Of a stretch of DNA of 32,252 nt, positions 24,218 to 31,704 are shown one piece after another (the first letter of the stretch is position 1; each line of letters starts with the position of its first letter). The position numbers and the translations under genes were made by a program. This stretch comes from Metabacillus fastidiosus NBRC 101226 (GTDB lineage Bacteria; Bacillota; Bacilli; Bacillales; Bacillaceae), in the NCBI RefSeq assembly GCF_001591625.1, contig NZ_BCVG01000036.1:1-32252 (forward strand), in the 5' to 3' direction. The notes beneath the pieces were generated by a model, which saw nothing but the letters and a program-made list of their open reading frames with translations, did not search any database and was not told the DNA's origin.

Positions 24218-24277
24218 AAAGGATCTTTTAGATGAAGATCTTTTTTACTGTGGATAATGTGTTTTATGTTAACTAGA
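24218..24277 (+). repeat. Terminator plus GTTAAC tag, copy 5
   Basis: Hairpin GATCTT / AAGATC with A and T flanks (24218-24247), then GATAATGTG and TTTTATGTTAACTAGA, identical in core to copy 2. The PspC gene starts 100 bases downstream. Confidence 0.8.
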
Positions 24278-24376
24278 AATGCTATTTAACAAATATAATA
24301 GTTTGACAGGAATGAATTAATACCCATATATGGTACAATTTATTAAAAAGAGAATTAGATTTAAGGAGGGATTGAA

Positions 24377-24559
24377 TTGAGTAGATTAACAAAGTCGTCA
24401 ACAGATAAGGCGTTATTTGGGGTATGCGGAGGAATAGCTGAACATTTTGGTATCTCTCCTTTTGTTGTAAGACTAATATTTATTTTTACTCCTGTTTCTC
24501 TTTCTATATACTTAATTCTTGCTGTTTTGTTACCTGAAAATAACTCATCACTTTATTAA
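24377..24559 (+). CDS. PspC-domain protein
   Basis: 60 residues made of one PspC domain: RLTKSSTDKALFGVCGGIAE (3-22) with the GVCGG core, then HFGISPFVVRLIFIFTPVSL and a second hydrophobic part ending VLLPE. Such small membrane proteins relate to the phage-shock or envelope-stress response and to the N-terminus of larger PspC regulators. The TTG start has AAGGAGGG seven bases before it. It forms a single-gene unit with a tag on each side. Confidence 0.85.
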   Translation: MSRLTKSSTDKALFGVCGGIAEHFGISPFVVRLIFIFTPVSLSIYLILAVLLPENNSSLY

Positions 24560-24582
24560 TTTAGGATAGTCTTTTTACTGCC

Positions 24583-24606
24583 TAAAATGTGACTTATGTT
24601 AACTAG
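24583..24606 (+). repeat. GTTAAC tag, copy 6
   Basis: TAAAATGTGAC then TTATGTTAACTAG, after AGTCTTTTTACTGCC, a terminator end whose left arm is no longer clear. The next gene starts 82 bases downstream. Confidence 0.8.
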
Positions 24607-24688
24607 GGCAATTTTGAGATATTACAACCAAATTAAGGTTCTAAAGGTTATAATTAGAAAGTTATAGTTTAAAAATAAAATAATAAGG

Positions 24689-25180
24689 GTGAAAAAAATT
24701 CATATAAAATATGAGAAGTCTTATGTGAGAATATCTATAAGTATTGTAGTTATAAGTCTATTTTTAATAAATTTGTTTAAAGATGATATATGGGATTCTA
24801 ATTTAAAGTTACTTAAAAATAAAATTCTTTCAGAAGAAGTACAGAATAGTGAAGTGAATTTGTCTGATTTCACTCCATTTGAATGGGATAAAGTTTACTT
24901 TTTTCCTCCTTATATGTTAAAAGAAGAGATTTATAAAACAGTAGGATATAAATGGGAGTGGATCACTGAAACAGTAAGTGAAGGAATGAATCAAATAGTT
25001 TTTATGAAAGACGATAAAGTCGTATGCTACATATATGGTTATCCAGATAACAATGGATATGGAATATTTTTAGCAAGTGATTTTAATAATGAGGTAATTG
25101 TTTTATATTCGAAAAATAATGAAATTTTTAATATCGAAAAAAAGGACGGTATTGTTTATTTAAAACAAGTAAATCACTAA
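24689..25180 (+). CDS. Unknown membrane-anchored protein
   Basis: 163 residues. One N-terminal membrane helix (about 13-30, VRISISIVVISLFLINLF) is followed by an outward or cytosolic domain with many aromatics (FEWDKVYFFPPYMLKEEIY, then YKWEWITETVSEGMNQIVF). No family is recognised. The GTG at 24689 is directly preceded by AAGG with no spacer, a weak site; no better in-frame start is seen. A TTATAATTAG promoter element at 24648-24657 is almost the same as that before the 30680 gene. The size and layout (one helix, then 120-130 residues) resemble the 28823 gene, also an unknown tagged unit. Confidence 0.65.
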   Translation: MKKIHIKYEKSYVRISISIVVISLFLINLFKDDIWDSNLKLLKNKILSEEVQNSEVNLSDFTPFEWDKVYFFPPYMLKEEIYKTVGYKWEWITETVSEGMNQIVFMKDDKVVCYIYGYPDNNGYGIFLASDFNNEVIVLYSKNNEIFNIEKKDGIVYLKQVNH

Positions 25181-25200
25181 AGAGATCCTTTTTTGCTGCT

Positions 25201-25225
25201 TGAAATGTAAATTATGTTAACTGAA
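25201..25225 (+). repeat. GTTAAC tag, copy 7
   Basis: TGAAATGTAA then ATTATGTTAACTGAAA, directly after GATCCTTTTTTGCTGC, again a terminator T-tract with a degraded left arm. Confidence 0.75.
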
Positions 25226-25338
25226 AATGTATAGAAAGGTTAAACTGCTTTTTTAATAACAAAATAATAAAAAGAAGATATCTCAAAAATAATAAATAAC
25301 TCAATTAGTAAGACTATTCTATATCCATCTTCTGTTAA

Positions 25339-25455
25339 ATGACAATAAAGTTGTTTAATTCTTATTGGGGTCCTACCAACAAAACGCGGAAAACATATGC
25401 TAAGGGAATAGTATCGGGAAAACGCAGTTACAATATTAAGGAAATTTATACATAA
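25339..25455 (+). CDS. Possible 38-residue basic ORF or remnant
   Basis: ATG to TAA with a protein-like, Lys/Arg/Tyr-rich translation (MTIKLFNSYWGPTNKTRKTY, then AKGIVSGKRSYNIKEIYT). No ribosome site is visible. A strong terminator starts three bases after the stop. It may be the 3' end of a lost gene. Nothing else stands out in 25226-25539. Confidence 0.25.
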   Translation: MTIKLFNSYWGPTNKTRKTYAKGIVSGKRSYNIKEIYT

Positions 25456-25457
25456 AG

Positions 25458-25497
25458 AAGCCTAATTTTTCGCTTACAATACCGAAAAATTAGGCTT
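25458..25497 (+). terminator. Strong hairpin, 15-bp stem
   Basis: Perfect stem AAGCCTAATTTTTCG / CGAAAAATTAGGCTT with a ten-base loop. Confidence 0.75.
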
Positions 25498-25539
25498 TAG
25501 CTATTTTGACGGAATAATCAAGATAATCATGCTTAAGTA

Positions 25540-25609
25540 TTGACAATAAATTGGAGATGTTGAATAATGTTTACTAAGTTACTAAATTAATTAGTTACTA
25601 AATTAATTA
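25540..25609 (+). promoter_or_regulatory. Epimerase promoter with tandem MarR boxes
   Basis: TTGACA at 25540-25545 and AATAAT at 25563-25568, spaced 17. The box TTACTAAATTAATTA occurs at 25579-25593 and 25595-25609, a 16-base period, just after the start region. The same box occurs once in the marR/OYE gap. TTACTAA-N5-TTAGTTA is also an imperfect dyad here. Two adjacent boxes would block transcription when MarR is bound. Confidence 0.75.
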
Positions 25610-25629
25610 AAATCAAAGGAGGTTTTCGA

Positions 25630-26532
25630 GTGAAGATATTCATTACAGGAATTACGGGGTATGTCGGATCAGTAGTAGCTCAACATTTTTTATCGCAAGG
25701 GTATCAGGTTTCGGGACTCATAAGATCACAAGAGAAAGCAGAGCAGTCGGTTAAAATGGGGATTTCCCCGATTATAGGAAATCTTGCGGATCTATGTGTG
25801 CTGGAGGAAAGTGTAAGAAAAGCTGATGGTGTCATTCATACGGCAATATCGCATACCCCGGATATGGAAAAGCTCGATGTATCTGCGGTTAAAACAATGT
25901 TAGATTGTTTAGAAGATACTGGAAAACCATTCATTTATACAAGCGGAACCTTAATCTATAACGATACCTTTCAGAATGTCGTTAATGAAGATTCGGATCT
26001 GAATCCCTTGCCTTTTTTACAATGGAAAGCGAATCAGGAACAAGAAGTGTTGGCAGCCGCTCAACGTAATATCCGTACGATCGTAATTCGTCCAACTCTA
26101 ATTTACGGACGTGGAGGCGGATTAGTTCAAGCAACTATTAAAAGAACTAAGCTATCTCAATCTGCAAAATATATAAATGATGGACAAAACGCGTGGTCAA
26201 CAATTGACGTTGACGATTTGGCAAACCTTTACGTATCCGCTTATTCACGGGCAAAACCTGGTTCGTTATTTAATGCAGCTTCCAGGGAGTTAATTACGAC
26301 CAAAGAGCTCATGACATCTGTTGGTAAAATAGTCGGCGTAGATAAAATTGTATCGTGGAGTTATGAAGACGCGGTTAAAGCGATCGGGCCTGCTGCTTGG
26401 GGATCCAGTATTAATCAAAGAGTATCTGGATTACGAGCTGAGCAACAATTACAATGGAGACCCACTGCCAACTCAATCCTTAAAGAGATCGAAGAAGGAT
26501 CTTATCAAACTAACGCTAAAATAAAACCATAG
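25630..26532 (+). CDS. NAD-dependent epimerase/dehydratase-family protein (extended SDR)
   Basis: 300 residues. The Rossmann motif GITGYVGS (7-14, G-x-x-G-x-x-G type) is at the N-terminus. YTSGTLIY (about 108-115) replaces the usual Ser/Thr segment. The expected Tyr-x-x-x-Lys is not intact: the region has QWKANQEQ instead, so classical epimerase chemistry is doubtful and a reductase or NAD(P)-sensor role (NmrA-like or DUF1731-like) is possible. RPTLIYGRGGG (about 153-163) is conserved. AAAGGAGG lies upstream of the GTG start. Twin MarR boxes in front tie it to the MarR and OYE genes downstream. Confidence 0.8.
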   Translation: MKIFITGITGYVGSVVAQHFLSQGYQVSGLIRSQEKAEQSVKMGISPIIGNLADLCVLEESVRKADGVIHTAISHTPDMEKLDVSAVKTMLDCLEDTGKPFIYTSGTLIYNDTFQNVVNEDSDLNPLPFLQWKANQEQEVLAAAQRNIRTIVIRPTLIYGRGGGLVQATIKRTKLSQSAKYINDGQNAWSTIDVDDLANLYVSAYSRAKPGSLFNAASRELITTKELMTSVGKIVGVDKIVSWSYEDAVKAIGPAAWGSSINQRVSGLRAEQQLQWRPTANSILKEIEEGSYQTNAKIKP

Positions 26533-26553
26533 TCCGTATTCAGACTATGGTTT
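26524..26553. terminator. Bidirectional terminator, epimerase/marR
   Basis: Perfect 11-bp stem AAACCATAGTC / GACTATGGTTT between convergent genes; it overlaps the marR stop codon. Confidence 0.8.
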
Positions 26554-27033
26554 GACTTCATCACTATCTTGGTAAGTACTAAGGAATCTTATAGATTTAG
26601 TTAAAATACGTATGAGTTGTTGTACATCATCAGTACCTAAATGTTCGCTCAAATGATGAAAACGTTCAAACAGTTCTTTCTCTCTTGCTTCAACAAAATT
26701 ATGTCCGTCTTTGGTAGCTGATACAAGAATAGAGCGTCGGTCACTGGGATCCATTGTGCGTGTAATATACCCGTTTTTTTCAAGTGATTGAATGACGTGT
26801 GTCACAGCTGCTGAGGTGATTTTCAACTGCTTACTCAGTTCGGAAACTTTGATACCATTTGTACCCGGTGGACACAGATAAGTCAGGTAAACAAGCAAAT
26901 TTGATTCGCTCTGCCTTAGATCCTTTGAGGGACTGAAAACATGCCCTATACGTTTTAACTGACTAAATACGAAAGCAAGTTCTTTCGTTAAATTATCTAT
27001 ATTCTTATCTGGATTGTGATTGTCTGTACTCAT
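26545..27033 (-). CDS. MarR-family regulator
   Basis: 162 residues with the MarR winged helix: GIKVSELSKQLKITSAAVTH (about 60-79), VIQSLEKNGYITRTMDPSDR (80-99, the wing with the conserved D-x-R-S pattern) and RSILVSATKDGHNFVEARE. There is no Cys in the N-terminal helices, so thiol-based sensing of the OhrR/YodB type is not obvious. It is divergent from an Old Yellow Enzyme and convergent with the epimerase. The shared box in its own promoter and the epimerase promoter implies autoregulation and control of both neighbours. Confidence 0.9.
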   Translation of the reverse strand: MSTDNHNPDKNIDNLTKELAFVFSQLKRIGHVFSPSKDLRQSESNLLVYLTYLCPPGTNGIKVSELSKQLKITSAAVTHVIQSLEKNGYITRTMDPSDRRSILVSATKDGHNFVEAREKELFERFHHLSEHLGTDDVQQLIRILTKSIRFLSTYQDSDEVKP

Positions 27034-27069
27034 CTAATTCAGTCCCCCATTACTTCAATATAATGATAG

Positions 27070-27121
27070 ATTATTTACTAAATTAATTATGTTGTCAAGA
27101 AGACATGAAAAGCAATATTTA
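27070..27121. promoter_or_regulatory. marR/OYE divergent promoters with MarR box
   Basis: For marR (minus): TTGACA at 27098-27093 and AATAAT at 27075-27070, spaced 17, the same hexamers as in the epimerase promoter. The box TTACTAAATTAATTA (27075-27089) lies in that spacer. For the OYE gene (+): TTGTCA at 27092-27097 and TATTTA at 27116-27121 are a weaker pair. One bound repressor could block both. Confidence 0.75.
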
Positions 27122-27160
27122 ATCCTTATTACTTTCAACTAACCCATTAGGAGGCATTTT

Positions 27161-28273
27161 ATGAATCAAAATCACTCGGTTCAATCCTTATTTCAACCTT
27201 TTTCATTAGGTAATATGACGCTATCTAACCGTATCGTCATGGCACCCATGACACGAGCATTTTCACCAGGAGGAGTACCAGGCGATGATGTTTTAAATTA
27301 CTATAAACGCCGAGCAGAAAAAGGTGTAGGGCTGATTGTGACCGAGGGTACAGTGATTAATCACCCAGCTGCCTCTACAGATCCCAACGTTCCCTATTTT
27401 CATGGTGAAAATGCTTTAAAAGGATGGGCGAAAATTGTGGAGTCAGTGCATAAAGCAGGTGGTCGGATAATACCGCAGCTTTGGCATGTGGGCACTCAGC
27501 GCGGTATCGGTAAGCCACCAAACCCGGAATCCTTACCTATTGGTCCATCTGGACTAACTGCAGAAGGTTTTAAAGTAAATGAGCCTATGACAGACCGAGA
27601 AATCGAAGAAGTGATTGAAGCGTTTGCTCAGGCGGCTGCAGATGCTAAGAGGCTTGGTTTCGATGGAATTGAACTCCACGGTGCACACGGTTATTTAATT
27701 GACCAATTCTTTTGGGAGCAAACCAATAAGCGGACCGATCATTACGGTGGTAATTTTATCACTCGTACACGTTTTGCAGTTGAGATTATCCAGGCATGCC
27801 GGCGTGTCGTAGGTCCGGATTTCCCTATTATACTCCGTTATTCGCAATGGAAAAGAAGACCATTTACAGCTAAATTGGTAGAAACTCCTGAACAGCTGGA
27901 TCAATTTCTATCTCCTTTAGTAGATGCTGGAGTTGATATTTTTCATTGTTCAACTCGCCGTTTCTGGGAACCAGAATTCGAAGGTTCACCTCTCAATCTT
28001 GCAGGTTGGACAAAGAAATTGACGGGTAAACCAACGATTACAGTTGGATCAATAGGCCTTGATACAGAGTTTATTAGTTTTTTTGCAGAAGGAAAAGGAG
28101 CTCAAAATGTCAATATCGATGGATTGATCGAGAGACTTGAACGAGAAGAATTCGATTTGGTAGCAGTGGGACGCGCTTTACTGGTAGATCCAGCTTGGGC
28201 AGAAAAGATAAGAAACGGCCGTGTGGAAGAATTAGTACCGTTTACAGCTGAGGCTTCGAAAATTTTATTTTAA
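27161..28273 (+). CDS. Old Yellow Enzyme-family NADH:flavin oxidoreductase
   Basis: 370 residues, an FMN-binding TIM barrel. Visible are MAPMTR (28-33), PQLWHVG (105-111), the active-site pair His173/His176 in HGAHGYLIDQFFW, NKRTDHYGG (189-197), and the phosphate-binding end DLVAVGRALLVDP. The enzymes reduce activated C=C bonds and nitro compounds. In Bacillus, relatives answer electrophile or oxidative stress. GGAGG lies eight bases before the ATG. The MarR gene is divergent with a shared box. Two terminator-like hairpins follow the stop. Confidence 0.92.
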   Translation: MNQNHSVQSLFQPFSLGNMTLSNRIVMAPMTRAFSPGGVPGDDVLNYYKRRAEKGVGLIVTEGTVINHPAASTDPNVPYFHGENALKGWAKIVESVHKAGGRIIPQLWHVGTQRGIGKPPNPESLPIGPSGLTAEGFKVNEPMTDREIEEVIEAFAQAAADAKRLGFDGIELHGAHGYLIDQFFWEQTNKRTDHYGGNFITRTRFAVEIIQACRRVVGPDFPIILRYSQWKRRPFTAKLVETPEQLDQFLSPLVDAGVDIFHCSTRRFWEPEFEGSPLNLAGWTKKLTGKPTITVGSIGLDTEFISFFAEGKGAQNVNIDGLIERLEREEFDLVAVGRALLVDPAWAEKIRNGRVEELVPFTAEASKILF

Positions 28274-28295
28274 ATATCTATAACTGAAAGTAAGT

Positions 28296-28345
28296 AATGA
28301 AGCTTCCTTGTTGCTCACATCGGTGCTTTCTAAGCTTCATTTTAT
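28296..28345 (+). terminator. Terminator after the OYE gene
   Basis: Stem AATGAAGCTT / AAGCTTCATT with a 26-base loop, then TTTATT. Confidence 0.65.
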
Positions 28346-28424
28346 TAAAGGCTTTCTATGATCACAAACAAAAGCAAGTAACCCATGTTCTACATCGATC
28401 ACTATTTTAGTTCTAAAAACAAAG

Positions 28425-28459
28425 ACTGATTTCCCTTAGTGTAAGAGAAATCAGTTTAT
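28425..28459. terminator. Second hairpin in the gene-free stretch after OYE
   Basis: Perfect stem ACTGATTTC / GAAATCAGT with a 13-base loop. Between it and 28346 the minus strand has a protein-like run (IVIDVEHGLLAFVCDHRKPL), probably a scrap of a lost gene. 28460-28620 is plain A+T-rich sequence. Confidence 0.5.
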
Positions 28460-28621
28460 TAGTTTTCGTATTAGATTAGGTTTCATACAATATACATAAA
28501 AATGCATTTATGTTGTGTTTTTAAAGATGTAATTCATTAGTAAGTTCTGATTTTTTAATTACAACATGATTTATTTATAAGAATGTATTCTTAGAAATGT
28601 AATTAAAAAATATACTAATTT

Positions 28622-28744
28622 TCTTATTAAACAATTTTTAAGAGCCTTATTACATTTCGTATGTAGTAAGGCTTTTGTTTCTCTACATCATAATTAAACA
28701 ACTTTATTATCTCTGTACAATAAAATGTGTTTTATGTTAACTAG
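28622..28744 (+). repeat. Module C copy 3 joined to GTTAAC tag, copy 8
   Basis: Stem GCCTTATTACAT / ATGTAGTAAGGC (28643-28671, one G-U pair), flanked by ATTAAACAATTTTTAA and AATTAAACAACTTTATTATC, then TAAAATGTGT and TTTATGTTAACTAG at 28721-28744. Here module C takes the place of the terminator that usually precedes the tag. Confidence 0.8.
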
Positions 28745-28822
28745 CTTAATATATATTCCTTTATTTTCATATTTTGTTAATGTTATATTTGTTAGATATT
28801 GAGATTTTCGGAAGGGGACTAT

Positions 28823-29308
28823 ATGGAAAAGCACTTATCTAAAATTGTATTTTTAATCATTTTAACAATTGGAATATCACTGTTTATTCTTTTTAGACTA
28901 GAAAAGGAGTCCGTTAATTCCTTTGAAGAAATAGAAAGAGTAGAGCTTCCTCCTTTGAAGCCTTTAGAGTCAGAAATATTAATTAAAACGAATGAAAATG
29001 TTGAAGAACAGGAAGTTGTAATTATTGATAAGATGAATGATTACGATTCAGGAAAATTATTTTTGACAGGTAAAGAAGAAATTAAAACAATTAATGATGC
29101 AATTAATGATTCAATTAAGCAGCCGGGTGTTGTTAATATGGTGGAACCACAATATAGAATAAAATGCGGGGAAGAAGCTTATTTTCTTTGGATAGATGAG
29201 AAATCTGGAACAATTCAGAAAGAAGGAGATACTCATACAATTTATTCATTTTCTGATCAGTCAATTAAACCAATCAATGAATTAATGATAAGTAAATTTA
29301 ATAAATAG
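28823..29308 (+). CDS. Unknown membrane-anchored protein
   Basis: 161 residues. One N-terminal helix (about 8-24, IVFLIILTIGISLFILF) is followed by an acidic linker and a domain containing DYDSGKLFLTGKEEIKTIND, PQYRIKCGEEAYFLWIDEKS and TIQKEGDTHTIYSFSDQS. This resembles outward-facing domains of unknown Bacillus membrane proteins; no family name is offered. The ATG at 28823 has AAGGGG seven bases before it; eight more codons are open upstream but have no site. The gene is a single unit: tag 79 bases before it, terminator five bases after it. Confidence 0.7.
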   Translation: MEKHLSKIVFLIILTIGISLFILFRLEKESVNSFEEIERVELPPLKPLESEILIKTNENVEEQEVVIIDKMNDYDSGKLFLTGKEEIKTINDAINDSIKQPGVVNMVEPQYRIKCGEEAYFLWIDEKSGTIQKEGDTHTIYSFSDQSIKPINELMISKFNK

Positions 29309-29312
29309 TGAA

Positions 29313-29350
29313 GGAGGATCTTCAAGCGAAAGATCCTTTTTACTGTCGAT
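29313..29350 (+). terminator. Terminator with a truncated tag
   Basis: Stem AGGATCTT / AAGATCCT with a T-run, then ACTGTCGAT, which matches the first bases of a tag (CTGCCGATAAT) before it diverges. Confidence 0.75.
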
Positions 29351-29548
29351 TTAAAACAAAGATGCACCGGAATTATCTACACTTCAGTTTTTCTTATTAA
29401 AATAACAGTTCAGGTAAGTTTAATAAGCATATTTAGAATAAGTTTAAAGAGTTAGAGTTAATCTTTCAATATTTCTCGAATTGAAAATATTGATAATATT
29501 TAGTTTTAATGTATAATTTTAGAAAAAATTATATTTAGTCGGGGATGA

Positions 29549-30268
29549 GTGAAGGTGAAAAAGTATTTATACGTAGGGATTTTGCTTGGAACAGTTATGT
29601 TAGCAGGGTGCAAAGTGAATGAAGAAACAGAAAAACAGGTAAAGGAAGAGAAAGTAGAAATTCCAACTATTAAACAAAGAGTAGAAGATGAGCCTCTAGC
29701 TGATACTGATAAAAGCGAAGTGAAACCGAAAGCTAGTTTAAAATTAACTGAAGAACAAAAAGAAGATTATTATAAAGAATATGTCATACTCAAGGATAAT
29801 ATAGTTGCCAAGTATGAAGGTTTTGGAGTCGATGTAGTACCTATGAATGAATTTTTACCAGAAGATTGGGTTGAACCAGAAGAATTTGAAAAGATACTTA
29901 TTGATAGAGCAAATACAAAGATTACTGTAACAAAGAGCAACGATATTTCTTCTCCTGAACTAGTAACGAAGACAGTAGATTTCCATATAGGGTCAAGTGT
30001 AAGAACTATTAGTATTTCGGGTTCTTTTAAGACACAATATAGTTCATCTGATGGCGGTATGCAATTCTTTTCAAGGATTAACTCTATTTCTTCCCAAGCA
30101 GAGAGTGAGGGTGGAGTCTGGGAACAAAAAGGGTATGATTATGACTTAATTAATGATGATCGAAGATATCTTATTACTATTGGAGGTAAATATTCAGAAA
30201 GTGGTATTTCTTCATTACATCATGTAGCAGTAGAATTTGATTGTACTAAAAATGGTGGAATTAATTGA
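29549..30268 (+). CDS. Lipoprotein of unknown function
   Basis: 239 residues. The signal peptide MKVKKYLYVGILLGTVMLAG is followed by Cys21, a perfect lipobox (LAGC), so it is lipid-anchored to the outer face of the membrane. An acidic Lys/Glu linker covers 22-65. The rest is a beta-rich domain (TKTVDFHIGSSVRTISISGS, then FKTQYSSSDGGMQFFSRINS). No family is recognised. Two GTG starts six bases apart are possible (29549 and 29555), with GGGG 4 or 10 bases before. It follows a terminator and truncated tag and is followed by modules A and B. Confidence 0.75.
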   Translation: MKVKKYLYVGILLGTVMLAGCKVNEETEKQVKEEKVEIPTIKQRVEDEPLADTDKSEVKPKASLKLTEEQKEDYYKEYVILKDNIVAKYEGFGVDVVPMNEFLPEDWVEPEEFEKILIDRANTKITVTKSNDISSPELVTKTVDFHIGSSVRTISISGSFKTQYSSSDGGMQFFSRINSISSQAESEGGVWEQKGYDYDLINDDRRYLITIGGKYSESGISSLHHVAVEFDCTKNGGIN

Positions 30269-30465
30269 TAATGAAGGGTAATGGTCAATATGATTTTCCT
30301 ATTAGTTAGTTCCTATCTACTTTCTTGAGATATAGAGTACTAGAGACTAAGAAGAACTCTCATTGAGTAGTCTTGTTTTATGTCAATGAAGGAGCAGCGT
30401 TCCTGTAATAAATGAACTGAATTTTCTTAGTAAACCATTTAAGTTTGTGAATAAATGTACTTAAA

Positions 30466-30622
30466 CTAATCGGTGCTTTTGTTGAAGAAGGAACAAAAAA
30501 TGATTAAGCTTTTTTTCAAAACATGCTCTTTTCTTTCGTTCTTTTATCAAGGTTAATAACATTGTTTCAATTAAACTTTATTTCAAAGCTCCATTTACTA
30601 TGTAAAATGTCAATTATGTTAA
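30466..30622 (+). repeat. Modules A (copy 6) and B (copy 3) with partial GTTAAC tag (copy 9)
   Basis: AATCGGTGCTTTTGTTGAAG (A) runs into GATTAAGCTTTTTTTCAAAA and CATGCTC (B), then the shared tail TTTATCAAGGTTAATAACAT and TTTCAAAGCT. The tag TAAAATGTCAATTATGTTAA (30603-30622) follows but loses its CTAG end. 30269-30465 shows nothing else clear. Confidence 0.75.
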
Positions 30623-30679
30623 AAATGAATAGATCTTTTTAACCATTTAAGGTTATAATTGGAATTTGGGGTGAGGATT

Positions 30680-30916
30680 TTGAAAAAGTATCTTATTTTT
30701 ATAATTAGTTTTGTACTGTTATATGTAGTATTTCAAATATCATCTGGTTTACTTCTTACTGCTTTTTATACTCCTGATTTTTATGCATTTGAGAATGTTT
30801 CAAGTCAAAATGGAATGATCGTAGAAACTATTTCAATTCCATTACTTGCAACTTTAATTATTGCTACATTAGCTTATTTTCTCTCTCAAAAAACATTTAA
30901 AACTTCAAAACATTAA
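30680..30916 (+). CDS. Small two-helix membrane protein
   Basis: 78 residues starting at TTG 30680 behind GGGGTGAGG; the frame is open seven codons further back without a site. Two hydrophobic helices (about 5-27 and 50-70) are joined by an outside loop (FYTPDFYAFENVSSQNGM). The C-terminus is basic (LSQKTFKTSKH). No family is recognised. The promoter element GGTTATAATT (30651-30660) lies 20 bases upstream and is nearly identical to that of the 24689 gene. The next gene follows after 67 bases. Confidence 0.65.
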   Translation: MKKYLIFIISFVLLYVVFQISSGLLLTAFYTPDFYAFENVSSQNGMIVETISIPLLATLIIATLAYFLSQKTFKTSKH

Positions 30917-30983
30917 ATTGAACTGTAAGTAAGCTAATTGCAGTTAACAGTACAAAAGGTGTGTTTTATAGGGGGGCGATATT

Positions 30984-31475
30984 TTGTATTTATACCATAT
31001 GGTAATTGGTGAAAAAGATAGCGATATATATATAATTCAACAAAATGCTTTAAGTAAAGGATTAAGCCGTAGAACGGGATCAAGGTGGTATGGAAGTAGT
31101 GGTGGTGGTTTATTTCCAGAATTAACAGAGCGTTTTAGACCAGCAAATTCACCAAAATGGATTGATTTTAACATTGCCTTCGGTGCAGATTTGGAACCTT
31201 TTGAAAAACCTTGCCTTCGATTCCCTGTATTTAGTGATAAAATTTTAGTTTTTAATAGAGATATATCCACTGATTTATTTGGTTATATGGAAGATCAATA
31301 TGATGGGGGTAAAGGATACTATACTGTAGGATTACCACCAATAGAAGATTTAATAGTACAGTATTGGGAAAGTATGACTACATTGGATGAGTATTTCAAA
31401 CACAATCCTTATAAGGATCCTGAAATTTTAATTTTTGAAACAGTCCCTGGAAAATTAATCGAGTATATAGAGTAA
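30984..31475 (+). CDS. Unknown cytosolic protein
   Basis: 163 residues, soluble, with many aromatics and prolines. Blocks include SRRTGSRWYGSSGGGLFPEL, FNIAFGADLEPFEKPCLRFP and YYTVGLPPIEDLIVQYWESM. No family is recognised. The TTG start has GGGGGG seven bases upstream. It may be read from the promoter of the two-helix gene before it. A terminator with tag follows. The unusual, compact sequence would fit an immunity or toxin-related protein, but there is no direct evidence. Confidence 0.65.
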   Translation: MYLYHMVIGEKDSDIYIIQQNALSKGLSRRTGSRWYGSSGGGLFPELTERFRPANSPKWIDFNIAFGADLEPFEKPCLRFPVFSDKILVFNRDISTDLFGYMEDQYDGGKGYYTVGLPPIEDLIVQYWESMTTLDEYFKHNPYKDPEILIFETVPGKLIEYIE

Positions 31476-31523
31476 ATTCTTTTTTAGCTAACAAGACATT
31501 ATTTATAAGATTCAATGTGTTAA

Positions 31524-31581
31524 TAAAAAAGGCCATAAAGGTCTTTTTTTGCGGACTAAAATGAACATTATGTTAACTAGA
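31524..31581 (+). repeat. Terminator plus GTTAAC tag, copy 10
   Basis: Stem AAAAAAGGCC / GGTCTTTTTTT (31524-31550) is followed by CTAAAATGAAC and ATTATGTTAACTAGA (31556-31581). The next gene starts 124 bases downstream. Confidence 0.85.
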
Positions 31582-31704
31582 TTTATATTACATCTATATT
31601 TAATAATTTTGCTTAAATAAAAGACAATTCAAAATAATTAATGGTATGATTTTACAATATATAGACCAAATGTTGGATGGATTCTTTTAAGGGGGAGTAT
31701 GTGT

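Noticed and set aside
28346-28437. A small minus-strand gene (IVIDVEHGLLAFVCDHRKPL)
   Set aside because: It has no ribosome site and overlaps a hairpin; at best it is a gene scrap, so it is mentioned only in the hairpin entry.
24253-31581. A CRISPR array or integron proper
   Set aside because: Repeats are spaced irregularly by whole genes, there is no cas or integrase gene, and no attC-like long hairpin includes the tag.
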